Source: Stappia sp. (GTDB lineage Bacteria > Pseudomonadota > Alphaproteobacteria > Rhizobiales > Stappiaceae). Taken from it: a stretch of DNA of 64,000 nt. Of the stretch, positions 51,649 through 59,820 are shown piece after piece; position 1 is the stretch's first letter, and each line of letters opens with the position of its first letter. The position numbers were made by a program, and so were the translations under genes. The notes under the pieces are model-generated. The model saw only the letters and a program-made list of their open reading frames with translations, searched no databases and was not told the origin of the DNA. Where the stretch lies: the NCBI GenBank assembly GCA_002722295.1, contig PBLF01000023.1, positions 1 through 64,000 of the forward strand, read 5' to 3'.

Positions 51649-51875
51649 CCCGTCCATCTCCCGAAACTCTCTCCCTCGCGCCTCCGGCCCCGTCTTCGCG
51701 GCCGAAAATGGTGCAGCGCACACATTACCGCCGCCTTGCCGCGAAGCAATGCTTCTTTTGGCTCGCCCCTGGAGAAATTATCTTGCGCGCACCGGTTCAC
51801 CCCCCATGCCTGGCGCATGGCTCTGATCGAGGGCGGGTTGACGAGGCAGCGCCTGCACCGCAAAACCGTCTCACC

Positions 51876-52748
51876 ATGCGTTTCAAGAGAGCCTTCCGGG
51901 CCACCTTCGCCGTCCTTCGCGACGCCATCCGTCACATGAGCGCCGACGACGGCTTCGCGGTCGCGAGCCACGTGGCCCTGTCGTCCCTGCTCGCCCTGTT
52001 TCCCTTCCTGATCTTCATCGCGGCGCTGACCGGATTCCTGGGAATGGCCGGCATGGCGGACCGGATCGCGGCCCTGCTCTTCGATGCCTGGCCGAAGGAG
52101 GTCGCGGGCCCCATCGCGCGCGAGATCCGCGTCGTTCTGACCGAGCCGCGCGGCGACGCCCTGACCTTCGGTATCGTGGTCGCGCTGTGGTTCGCCGCCA
52201 ACGGGGTGGACGCGCTCAGGATCGCGCTCAACCGGGCCTATGGCGTCATCGAGCGCCGCTCCTACCTGCGCCTCAGGCTCATGGCCATCGCGCTGGTCAT
52301 CGCCGGCTCGGTGATTCTCATCGCCTTCGCCTTCCTGATCGTCTTCGCGCCGCTGGCGATCAAGGCGGCGCTGGCCTTTGCCCCGGTGATCGAGCCCTTC
52401 GTCGACCGGCTGAACCTGTCCCGCTACGTGATCGCGACCCTGCTCACGCTTGGCGGCCTGCTGGTGGTGCACAGTTTCCTGCCCGCGCAGCGGCGGCGCT
52501 TTCTCGACGTTCTGCCCGGCATCCTGGCCACCCTTGCGCTCTGGCTGGCCGCCGGCGCGGCCTTCGGCGCCTATCTGGCGAGCTTCGCCAACTATGTCTC
52601 CACCTACGCCGGCCTTGCCGGCGTCATGACGGCGCTGGTGTTCCTCTACATGGTCTCGGCATGTTTCGTTTTCGGCGGAGAGCTCAACGCCGCGATCCTG
52701 CGCCGACGCAAGCAGGCCGCCGCAAGCCTCCAGGGTGTGGGCGGCTAG
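51876..52748 (+). CDS. YihY/virulence factor BrkB family membrane protein
   Basis: A 290-residue inner-membrane protein with about six helices. Family features are DDGFAVASHVALSSLLALFP near the N terminus, FAANGVDALRIALNRAYGV, the proline-rich HSFLPAQRRRFLDVLPG, and FLYMVSACFVFGGELNA near the end. It was once called ribonuclease BN, which is incorrect for this family. The function is unsettled; transport and envelope roles are proposed. The start ATG gives a family-typical N terminus. It converges on the EamA gene. Confidence 0.92.
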   Translation: MRFKRAFRATFAVLRDAIRHMSADDGFAVASHVALSSLLALFPFLIFIAALTGFLGMAGMADRIAALLFDAWPKEVAGPIAREIRVVLTEPRGDALTFGIVVALWFAANGVDALRIALNRAYGVIERRSYLRLRLMAIALVIAGSVILIAFAFLIVFAPLAIKAALAFAPVIEPFVDRLNLSRYVIATLLTLGGLLVVHSFLPAQRRRFLDVLPGILATLALWLAAGAAFGAYLASFANYVSTYAGLAGVMTALVFLYMVSACFVFGGELNAAILRRRKQAAASLQGVGG

Positions 52749-52771
52749 TCAGGGCGTAGGCGGGCAGGCCG

Positions 52772-53707
52772 TCAGGCTGGCATCCGCCGAGTACCGACCC
52801 GGCGCTCGCGGATCATCAGCAGCGCGCCGACAACCAGCGCCATCCCCGCGATCTGCGCCGGCACCAGCGTCTCGCCGAACAGGAAATAGCTCTCCACCGT
52901 GGTCGCCACCGGAACCAGGTAGAACAGGCTCGCGACCCGGGCCGCGCTGCCCGCCCGGATCAGCACCATCAGCAGCAGGATCGCGCCGACCGACAGCACA
53001 AGCACCAGCCACGCCATGGCGAAGACGAGTTCGCCCGACCAGGTGATGTGCCAGCTTTCCGCAAGCGACAGCGGTGCGACGACGGCGAGCGCGCCGAAAT
53101 ACTGCACCACGGTGCCGGACACGAGATCCGTCGTTCCCGCGTGCTTCTTCTGGTAGACGGTGCCGAGGGAAATGCCGACCACCGCCACGAGGCATATGAG
53201 CGTGTTGGCGGGCGTCATGCCGGAGGCGGCCGCGCCGAGCTTCGGCAACACGACGAGCGCCAGTCCCGCGGCGCCCAGCGCCAGCCCCGCCCAGTGCCGC
53301 CGGGCAATCGCCTCGCCCAGCATGGGGCCGGCGATCAACGCCGTCATCAGCGGCTGCAGGCCCAGAACCAGCGCGGTCACCCCGGCCGGCATTCCATTGT
53401 CGATGGCATAGAAGATGGCACCGAGATAAACGCCATGGATCATCGCGCCGGCCAGGATCGCACGGCCCCAGGCCCGGCCGCCGCGCGGCCAGCGCGCGCC
53501 GCTTGCCACCGCGATGAGGGCCAGCACCGGCAACACCAGCGCGAAACGCACGGTGAGAAAGGCAAAGGGCTCGATATAGGGCGCGCCAAGCTTCGAACCG
53601 ATGAACCCGGTCGACCACAGCAGCACGAAGATGCCGGGCGCGGTTTTCTGCAAGATGTTTCCCAAGACAACCTCGAAGGGGATCACGGTCGATCGACCGG
53701 ACGGCAC
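52772..53707 (-). CDS. EamA/DMT family transporter
   Basis: A 311-residue permease with ten predicted helices formed by two EamA repeats. FVLLWSTGFIGSKLGAPYIE opens the first, FYAIDNGMPAGVTALVLGLQ is the typical loop, and FYLVPVATTVESYFLFGE closes the second. It probably exports metabolites or amino acids. The start is unclear: GTG 53707 is the longest, but TTG 53665 has GAGG at good spacing and would give the family-typical N terminus. It is divergent from a flavoprotein gene. Confidence 0.9.
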   Translation of the reverse strand: MPSGRSTVIPFEVVLGNILQKTAPGIFVLLWSTGFIGSKLGAPYIEPFAFLTVRFALVLPVLALIAVASGARWPRGGRAWGRAILAGAMIHGVYLGAIFYAIDNGMPAGVTALVLGLQPLMTALIAGPMLGEAIARRHWAGLALGAAGLALVVLPKLGAAASGMTPANTLICLVAVVGISLGTVYQKKHAGTTDLVSGTVVQYFGALAVVAPLSLAESWHITWSGELVFAMAWLVLVLSVGAILLLMVLIRAGSAARVASLFYLVPVATTVESYFLFGETLVPAQIAGMALVVGALLMIRERRVGTRRMPA

Positions 53708-53944
53708 CGACGCGGCACCATAGTGTCTTGCCGACGGACCCGCATCCTCTATCTCCCGGATGCCGGAGCACGCCGGCGGCCGATGCCGCGTTTGCGCTTT
53801 GCGGAAATCGCGGGCAAAGTCCGCCCGGGTTCATGCGGCGCGAGGTCCTCCTGCCACGCGCGGCGCTCCTCCTGCCACGGCCACTGGCCACGCCTCCACG
53901 CATAGCGCCGACTGGCGCGCAAAGCCAAGGGACACGGGAACATC

Positions 53945-55129
53945 ATGGGCGAGAGCATCGTCATCGTCGGCGCCGGACAGGCCGGCGCGCAGGTCGCGCA
54001 GTCGCTGCGCCAGGCCGGTCACGAAGGACCGATCACGCTGGTCGGCGACGAGGCACAGGCGCCCTATCAGCGTCCGCCCCTGTCCAAGAAATACCTCGCC
54101 GGCGAGATCGACGCCGAGGGGCTGGCGCTTCGCCCCGATGCCTTCTACGAGCAGAACCGCATCACCTGCCGCCTCGGCGTCCGCGTCGAGGCCATCGAGC
54201 GCGAGACCAGACAGCTTCGGCTTTCGGACGGAGAAATCCTCACCTACGACCGGCTGGTGCTGGCGACCGGCACGCGCCCCCGCCGGCTGCCGGTCCCCGG
54301 CGCGGATCTCGAGGGCATCGTCAGCCTGCGCGGCATCGCCGACGTGGACACGATCCGCGCCCATCTCCAGCATCCATCGCGCATCGCCATCGTCGGCGGC
54401 GGCTACATCGGACTGGAATTCGCCGCCGTGGCCCGCAAGCTCGGCCACGAGGTGACCGTCATCGAGGCTCAGGAACGCGTCATGCAGCGCGTGGTCTCGC
54501 CCGCCGTCTCGTCCTGGTTCGAGGCGCTGCATACGGGCGAAGGCGTCACGCTGCGCCTCGGCACGGCCATCGCCGGTTTCTACGGCACGGGCAGGGTCGA
54601 GGGCGTGCGGCTCGCCGATGAAAGCACCATCGACTGCGACATGGTGCTGACCGCCGTCGGTGCCCAGCCCAACGACGAGCTCGCGAGCGCCGCGGGCCTG
54701 GAGACCGACGACGGCATCCTGGTCGACGCGGCCGGACGCACCTCCGACGACGCGATCTTCGCCGCCGGCGACTGCACCCGCTTCTTCTCCGCCCTCTACA
54801 ACCGCTCGATCCGCCTGGAGAGCGTCCAGAACGCCATCGACCAGGCCAAGATCGTTGCCCAGGCTCTGACCGGCGGCGAGCCGGACTACGATCCGGTGCC
54901 CTGGTTCTGGTCGGACCAGTACAAGGTCAAGCTCCAGATCGCCGGCCTCTCGCCCGGCCATGACGAGGCACGCACGTTCGGGGATCCGGCGACGGGCAGT
55001 TTCTTCGTCGCCTATCTGGAAAAGGGGCGGCTCATCGCGGTCGACAGCATCAACCACCCGCGCTCGCACATGATGGCGCGCCGGGCGGTGGGAAAGCCGT
55101 TCGCAGAAGGTCTTCTGCCGGAGGGCTGA
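53945..55129 (+). CDS. FAD-dependent ferredoxin reductase-like oxidoreductase
   Basis: A 394-residue flavoprotein of the rhodocoxin/putidaredoxin reductase group. The FAD fold is IVIVGAGQAGAQVAQSLR at the N terminus, the NAD(P)H fold is IAIVGGGYIGLEFAAVARKL near 155, and the second FAD motif is DDAIFAAGDCTR near 275. YQRPPLSKKYL is the group marker. It should pass electrons from NADH to a [2Fe-2S] ferredoxin, often for a cytochrome P450 or oxygenase; none is adjacent. GTG or other upstream starts are unlikely. Confidence 0.93.
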   Translation: MGESIVIVGAGQAGAQVAQSLRQAGHEGPITLVGDEAQAPYQRPPLSKKYLAGEIDAEGLALRPDAFYEQNRITCRLGVRVEAIERETRQLRLSDGEILTYDRLVLATGTRPRRLPVPGADLEGIVSLRGIADVDTIRAHLQHPSRIAIVGGGYIGLEFAAVARKLGHEVTVIEAQERVMQRVVSPAVSSWFEALHTGEGVTLRLGTAIAGFYGTGRVEGVRLADESTIDCDMVLTAVGAQPNDELASAAGLETDDGILVDAAGRTSDDAIFAAGDCTRFFSALYNRSIRLESVQNAIDQAKIVAQALTGGEPDYDPVPWFWSDQYKVKLQIAGLSPGHDEARTFGDPATGSFFVAYLEKGRLIAVDSINHPRSHMMARRAVGKPFAEGLLPEG

Positions 55130-55161
55130 GGCCCTTTGGCCCCACGCCGGCTACGTGCCGA

Positions 55162-55614
55162 CTACGCAGACGGCCCCGTGTCGTCCGGCTCCGCCTCGAT
55201 GGCCTCCATGTCGGCATCCGAAAGGCCGAAATGATGGCCGATCTCGTGCACCAGAACATGGGTGACGATGTCGCCGAGCGGTTCCTCGTAGGCGGCCCAG
55301 TAGTCGAGGATGGCGCGGCGGTAGAGCGTGACACGGTTGGGCATCTGCCCGCTCCAGCCGGTGGCACCGCCCTGCGCCAGGCCGACGCCCTCGAAGAGAC
55401 CGAGCAATTCGAACGGGTCCTCGATGCTCAGGGCGTCGAGGACGTCGTCCTCGGCGAGATCCGTGACCCGGATCTCGATCTCGCCGCACAGCGCGCGGAA
55501 GGCTTCGGGCAGATCGTCGAAGGCATGGCGCGCCAACGTCTCGAAATCGGATAGGTCGGGGGCCATAAGCCCCGCCCAGTCACGATCAACGCCGCGCCTG
55601 TCAACAAATCCCAT
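55162..55614 (-). CDS. metallopeptidase family protein (minimal zincin)
   Basis: A 150-residue protein of the small zincin-like family related to minimal metalloproteases. The zinc motif HEIGHHFGLSD is complete, with the catalytic glutamate and a downstream aspartate as possible third ligand. ESPFELL-like text (IEDPFELLGLFEGVGLAQGG) is the family signature. ATG 55614 has AGGACG upstream and includes the conserved DWAGLMAPDL; ATG 55566 would lose it. The substrate is unknown. It is the last gene of a four-gene - strand series with dsbB. Confidence 0.9.
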   Translation of the reverse strand: MGFVDRRGVDRDWAGLMAPDLSDFETLARHAFDDLPEAFRALCGEIEIRVTDLAEDDVLDALSIEDPFELLGLFEGVGLAQGGATGWSGQMPNRVTLYRRAILDYWAAYEEPLGDIVTHVLVHEIGHHFGLSDADMEAIEAEPDDTGPSA

Positions 55615-55659
55615 GCGTCCTGCGTCCTTCCAGCAAGCCCCGTCCCCTACGGACGATTT

Positions 55660-55890
55660 CTAGAGGACATAGGTCCACAGGAGGTAAATCGCGAGTCCGA
55701 TCGCGAACACGGCCCCGGCGCCGCGCCCGATGCGCCGGCCCATGCGCTCGATCGGGTCTTCCTCCTCGCGGGTCTTCGAAGCCCCCTCGAAGGCGGCACG
55801 CAGCACGGTCTCGCTCTCACGCTCGGCCCTCGCCAGCGTGCGCCGGGCTTCTTCCCGGCGTTCGGCGTCTTTTTCCTCGCGCGAGGTCAT
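55660..55890 (-). CDS. small single-helix membrane protein
   Basis: A 76-residue protein: a highly charged N-terminal half (EEKDAERREEARRTLARAER), likely a helix or coiled coil, then one C-terminal membrane helix (AGAVFAIGLAIYLLWTYVL). I do not recognise a family. The ATG has GAGGGG upstream and follows dsbB by nine bases, so it is co-transcribed and probably real. It would be a tail-anchored cytosolic-facing protein. Confidence 0.7.
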   Translation of the reverse strand: MTSREEKDAERREEARRTLARAERESETVLRAAFEGASKTREEEDPIERMGRRIGRGAGAVFAIGLAIYLLWTYVL

Positions 55891-55899
55891 CGCATCCCC

Positions 55900-56421
55900 T
55901 CAGACCGTGCGGTCGCGCCGGGCACGCAACCCCAGCGCCGCCGCGAGCGCCAGCAGCGCCACGGCGGCCGAGGCGACCGCGTTCCACCCTGCGAAGGACA
56001 GGCCGAGAAGCCGCCAGCTTGCCTCGGTGCAGCTCACGACGCGCGTCGACTTGAGCGCATTGAGCATTCCCGCCGCCGAACTCGGGATCGCGGCCCCGCC
56101 GCCGCAGTCCACCGGTCCGGGCCAGAAGCCCCATTCGGCGCCGGACTGATAGACCCCGAGGCCCGCGCCGTAGACGAACACCGCCGCGACCGCCAGCAGT
56201 AGCAGCATGGCGAGAGACCGCATGTGCCCCTTCCAGAGGAGGACCAGCGCAAGGAGCGCGAGCGGAAGTCCGATGTAGTAGGGAACCCGCTGTTCCAGGC
56301 ACAGCTTGCAGGGTGCGTATCCGCCGAGGATCTGGAACCCCCAGGCCGTCAGGATCGCGGCAAGCCCGCCAACGAATGCGAGCAGCGTCGCGACGGCGGG
56401 CGTGAGGCGGGAAAGCAGCAT
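55900..56421 (-). CDS. dsbB: disulfide bond formation protein DsbB
   Basis: A 173-residue inner-membrane quinone reductase that reoxidises DsbA. Four helices are predicted. The first periplasmic loop has the CKLC pair in YAPCKLCLEQRVPYYIG; the second loop has cysteines in VDCGGG and VVSCTEAS, so both disulfides can form. The length is typical. It lies 15 bases downstream of the YqaA-like gene and nine upstream of a small membrane protein. Confidence 0.95.
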   Translation of the reverse strand: MLLSRLTPAVATLLAFVGGLAAILTAWGFQILGGYAPCKLCLEQRVPYYIGLPLALLALVLLWKGHMRSLAMLLLLAVAAVFVYGAGLGVYQSGAEWGFWPGPVDCGGGAAIPSSAAGMLNALKSTRVVSCTEASWRLLGLSFAGWNAVASAAVALLALAAALGLRARRDRTV

Positions 56422-56436
56422 GGGAACCCCTTGGCG

Positions 56437-57015
56437 TTACAGGAACTTGATCGCGATGAAGCCGCCGACGAGCCCCACCACGAAAATCGTGAACATGAGC
56501 CCGAGCCGCTTCTCGATGAAGGTCCGGATCGGCGGGCCGAAAAGATAGAGCAGGCCCGCCACCACGAAAAAGCGCAGGCCCCGCGCCAGCACGCTGGCGA
56601 CCATGAAGACGGCGAAGTCGAGGCCGGTCGCGCCGCTGGCGATCGTGATGACCTTGTAGGGAAAGGGCGTCACGCCGGCGATGAACACGATCCACGCGCC
56701 GTATTCGTTGAAGCGGGCGCCGAACTGCTCGAACTTGTCGAGGTAACCGTAGAACGCCAGTATGGGCTCGGCCACCTGCAGGAACAGGAAAGCCCCGATC
56801 GCATAGCCCACCGCACCACCGATGACGGAGCTGACGGTGGCGATCGTCGCATAGGCGAAGGCCTTCGTCCGCCGGGCGATCACCATCGGGATCAGCAGGA
56901 TGTCGGGAGGGATCGGAAAGAACGAGCTTTCCGCGAACGAAACCGCCCCGAGCGCCAGCGGCGCGCGGCGTCCCGAGGCAAGCGACATTGTCCAGTCGTA
57001 GAGGCGGCGCAACAT
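56437..57015 (-). CDS. YqaA family membrane protein (VTT/DedA-like)
   Basis: A 192-residue membrane protein with about five helices. SFAESSFFPIPPDILLIPMV and VFIAGVTPFPYKVITIASGA are the YqaA/SNARE-associated (VTT) signatures, including the conserved Glu and re-entrant-loop prolines. DedA-superfamily proteins move lipids or affect envelope integrity; the specific role is unknown. It opens the YqaA-dsbB-small membrane protein-metallopeptidase series. Confidence 0.92.
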   Translation of the reverse strand: MLRRLYDWTMSLASGRRAPLALGAVSFAESSFFPIPPDILLIPMVIARRTKAFAYATIATVSSVIGGAVGYAIGAFLFLQVAEPILAFYGYLDKFEQFGARFNEYGAWIVFIAGVTPFPYKVITIASGATGLDFAVFMVASVLARGLRFFVVAGLLYLFGPPIRTFIEKRLGLMFTIFVVGLVGGFIAIKFL

Positions 57016-57162
57016 GAAAGCTCAATAGCCGGACGCGGGCCGCTTGTCATCTCAATCCGCTGCGGCATCCGGTCTTGGACAGGCCGGAGGTTTCAATTGA
57101 CGACGCAGGCGCCGTGACTATGATCGCGCCCGGTCGCCACGGCTCTCGTCCGTGCCGCGAAT

Positions 57163-57249
57163 GCCCCTGTGGCGGAATTGGTAGACGCGACGGATTCAAA
57201 ATCCGTTTCCCTAACCGGAGTGTCCGTTCGAGTCGGACCAGGGGCACCA
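57163..57249 (+). tRNA. tRNA-Leu (anticodon CAA)
   Basis: The 87-base gene folds as a class II tRNA. The acceptor stem is GCCCCTG with CAGGGGC, the D arm contains GGCGGAATTGGTAGACGC, and the anticodon stem ACGGA/TCCGT encloses TTCAAAA (CAA reads UUG). A long variable arm and the T arm with GTTCGAGTC follow. The 3' CCA is encoded. Confidence 0.96.
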
Positions 57250-57255
57250 CAGGCC

Positions 57256-57280
57256 CGGACCGTCAGGGTCCGTTTCGGTC
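57256..57280 (+). terminator. terminator after tRNA-Leu
   Basis: CGGACC and GGTCCG pair around GTCAG and are followed by a T-rich stretch, seven bases after the tRNA end. Confidence 0.6.
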
Positions 57281-57402
57281 TCTTTCGCGCCAGCGCCCAT
57301 ATGCCGCCGCGCCGAAACCCAAGAGCCGTATCCTGCCCCGCCCGGCCAGCCTTGCCGACACGCCGCCGGCTCCGGCCTGAAACCCGCCCGAGGAACCCGC
57401 CC

Positions 57403-58047
57403 GTGACAGCCCACCGCCGCTCGATCATCGACGCCTGCCTGGCCATGAACGCCTCGGGCCTCAACCAGGGCACATCGGGCAATGTCTCGCTGCGCACCGA
57501 CGACGGCTTCCTGATCACCCCGTCCGGCATCGCCTATGACGCGATGAGCGAGGACCAGATCGTGCCGGTGGCCATGGACGGGAGCCACGAGGGGCCCTTC
57601 CTGCCCTCGTCCGAGTGGCGGATGCACCGCGACATCTACGCCGGTCATGCGGACGCGGGCGCGGTGGTGCACCTGCATTCGCCCCACGCCACGGCCCTGT
57701 CCTGCCTGCGCCGCGACATTCCGCCGTTCCACTACATGATCGCGGTCGCCGGCGGCACGACCCTGCGCTGCGCGTCCTATGCCACCTTCGGCACGCAGGC
57801 TCTCTCCGAGGCGATGCTTTCCGCCCTGGAGAACCGCAAGGCCTGCCTGCTCGCCAATCACGGCATGATCTGCTTCGAGCGCACGCTCGACAAGGCGCTG
57901 TGGCTCGCCGGCGAGGGCGAGACGCTCTGCCGGCAGTACATTCTTGCCTGCCAGGCCGGAACACCGGTGATCCTCTCCAACTCCGAGATGGCCGACGTGC
58001 TGGATCGCTTCGCGACCTATGGCCGGCAGCCGGCGCGCGAGAGCTGA
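57403..58047 (+). CDS. class II aldolase/adducin family protein (FucA-like)
   Basis: A 214-residue zinc aldolase of the L-fuculose-phosphate aldolase type, expected to cleave a sugar phosphate into DHAP and an aldehyde. The zinc ligands are in VVHLHSPHATALSCLR and ACLLANHGMICF, with the catalytic glutamate in SSEWRMH. LNQGTSGNVSLR is the phosphate-binding region. GTG 57403 has GAGGAA eight bases upstream; the frame runs back into tRNA-Leu and that part is not coding. The physiological substrate is not known. Confidence 0.9.
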   Translation: MTAHRRSIIDACLAMNASGLNQGTSGNVSLRTDDGFLITPSGIAYDAMSEDQIVPVAMDGSHEGPFLPSSEWRMHRDIYAGHADAGAVVHLHSPHATALSCLRRDIPPFHYMIAVAGGTTLRCASYATFGTQALSEAMLSALENRKACLLANHGMICFERTLDKALWLAGEGETLCRQYILACQAGTPVILSNSEMADVLDRFATYGRQPARES

Positions 58048-58163
58048 TTCCGGAAGACGGCCGACCGAGGGTCGTCGCGGCGGTTTTCGCCCTAGCCGGC
58101 AAACAAATGCGCACTCAGCGCGCTTTTGTGGACAGCTTCCGCGTTTCGCGCTATCGGAAGTGC

Positions 58164-59777
58164 ATGGACCACGACACGCCCCCACGCGCCCGGAGCGCGG
58201 CTTCTCCCGCCCGCGAGGTCGAGCTGAAGCTCGAGACCGACCGCACCGCTCTCCAGCGCCTGAAGAAGGCCGCTCCGCCCCCGGGCTTCACGGTCGCGCG
58301 CGCGGTGACGAAGCCGCTGCAGTCGATCTATTTCGACACGCCGGACCTTGCCCTCAAGACGGCCCGCTGGTCGCTGCGGGTGCGCAAGACGGGCGGCTCC
58401 TGGGTGCAGACGGTGAAGGCCGGGACCGGCGTGGTCGGCGGCCTTTCGACGCCGCGTGAGCACGAAGTGCCCGTGGCCGGGCCGATGCCCGACCTTACCC
58501 GTATCGACGACGCGGACCTGCGCGAACGCCTCTGGCGGCTCCTCGACGGCGCCGTTCTGGATCCGGTGTTCGAGACCGCGATGACGCGCACGAAGCGGGT
58601 GTTTTCCGGTCCCGACGGCGCGGTGATCGAATGCGCGCTGGATGCGGGCGAGATTCGCGCCGGCGAGCGCAGCCAGCCGCTTTTCGAGGCGGAATTGGAA
58701 CTCAAGGACGGCCCGGTCGAGAGCCTCTTTGCCCTGGCGGAGGGGCTCGCCGGGCTTGGTTCGGCCCGCCTGTCGCGCTTCACCAAGGCCGAGCGCGGCT
58801 ACCGTCTCGTGGCCGGTGAAAACGGCCCGGCCGAAGCCTTCAAGGCCGAAAAGGCCGGCGTCACGAGCCGCGATACGGTCGAGGACGCGTTCCGCGCCAT
58901 CCTGCGGTCGTGTCTTGTCCAGATCGCGGCCAACCGGGACGCGGCGCTCGACAGCGATGCCCCGGAAGGCCCGCACCAGCTTCGCGTCGGCCTGCGGCGG
59001 CTGCGCAGCGCGCTCAAGGTCTACGGCAAGGCACTCGCGCCCGAGACCCGCGAGCGGCTCGACACCGACGCGCAGGATCTCGCCACCCGGGTCGGCGCCC
59101 TGCGCGATCTCGACGTGCTGGCCGCAGAGATCGTCGCTCCGGCCCTTGCCGCGGCCCCCGAAGAACTGGCCGAGCCGGCGCGCGAGCGCCTGTCCCGGGC
59201 CCTGACCACCCGCCGGCTTGCCACCCGCCGCGACCTGCGCGCCCACCTCGAGGGCCCGGCCGTCAACGCGCTGGTCTTTCATCTGGGACAGATCGCGGAA
59301 GGAGACGCCTGGCGCGAGGCGGCCCGCGCCGCCCATGGCGTCGAGATCGACGCGGTATGGGATGCGCCGCTGGCGGGCTTTGCCGCGAAGGCCATGGCAA
59401 AACGCTGGAAGGCGGTCGCCCGGCTTGGCGCGCGGCTCGATGAACTCAACCTCGAAGAGCGCCACGACATGCGCAAGGCGCTCAAGAAGCTGCGCTACAC
59501 GCTGGAGTTCTTCCGTCCCGTCTTCGACCGCAAGACGCTGAAGCCCTTCCTGTCGCGGCTCAAGCGCCTGCAGGATGTCTTCGGCTATCTCAACGACGTG
59601 GTGATGGCCCACACGCTGGTGCGCCTCGTCGCCGAGGAGGCAGAGGGCGACACCGAGCCGACGCTTGCCGCCGGCTATGTGCTCGGCTGGCACGACGCGC
59701 GCGCCACCCATGCCTGGCAGGACACCCGCGCCCTTTGGGACGACACCCGCGCCGCCGACCGTTTCTGGACGTCCTGA
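58164..59777 (+). CDS. CYTH-CHAD domain protein (inorganic triphosphatase-like)
   Basis: A 537-residue two-domain protein. The CYTH domain (about 20-235) opens with the ExExK motif in REVELKLETD and forms a phosphate tunnel that hydrolyses triphosphate. The CHAD domain (about 255-535) is helical with conserved histidines and basic residues (EGPHQLRVGLRRLRSALKVY, ERHDMRKALKKLRYTLEFF) and binds polyphosphate. The ATG has GGAAG upstream; ATG 58108 is less likely. It probably acts on polyphosphate or triphosphate in the cytosol. Confidence 0.92.
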   Translation: MDHDTPPRARSAASPAREVELKLETDRTALQRLKKAAPPPGFTVARAVTKPLQSIYFDTPDLALKTARWSLRVRKTGGSWVQTVKAGTGVVGGLSTPREHEVPVAGPMPDLTRIDDADLRERLWRLLDGAVLDPVFETAMTRTKRVFSGPDGAVIECALDAGEIRAGERSQPLFEAELELKDGPVESLFALAEGLAGLGSARLSRFTKAERGYRLVAGENGPAEAFKAEKAGVTSRDTVEDAFRAILRSCLVQIAANRDAALDSDAPEGPHQLRVGLRRLRSALKVYGKALAPETRERLDTDAQDLATRVGALRDLDVLAAEIVAPALAAAPEELAEPARERLSRALTTRRLATRRDLRAHLEGPAVNALVFHLGQIAEGDAWREAARAAHGVEIDAVWDAPLAGFAAKAMAKRWKAVARLGARLDELNLEERHDMRKALKKLRYTLEFFRPVFDRKTLKPFLSRLKRLQDVFGYLNDVVMAHTLVRLVAEEAEGDTEPTLAAGYVLGWHDARATHAWQDTRALWDDTRAADRFWTS

Positions 59778-59820
59778 CGCCCGAAAAGATGGGACGACGA
59801 GGGCGTCCGCGCCGCGCCCG

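Noticed and set aside
57169-57402. Upstream extension of the aldolase frame through tRNA-Leu
   Set aside because: It would translate the tRNA; a GTG with a ribosome binding site at 57403 explains the family-typical N terminus.
57163-58047. tRNA-Leu as an integration site for a mobile element
   Set aside because: No integrase, no repeated tRNA 3' end and no composition change follows it.
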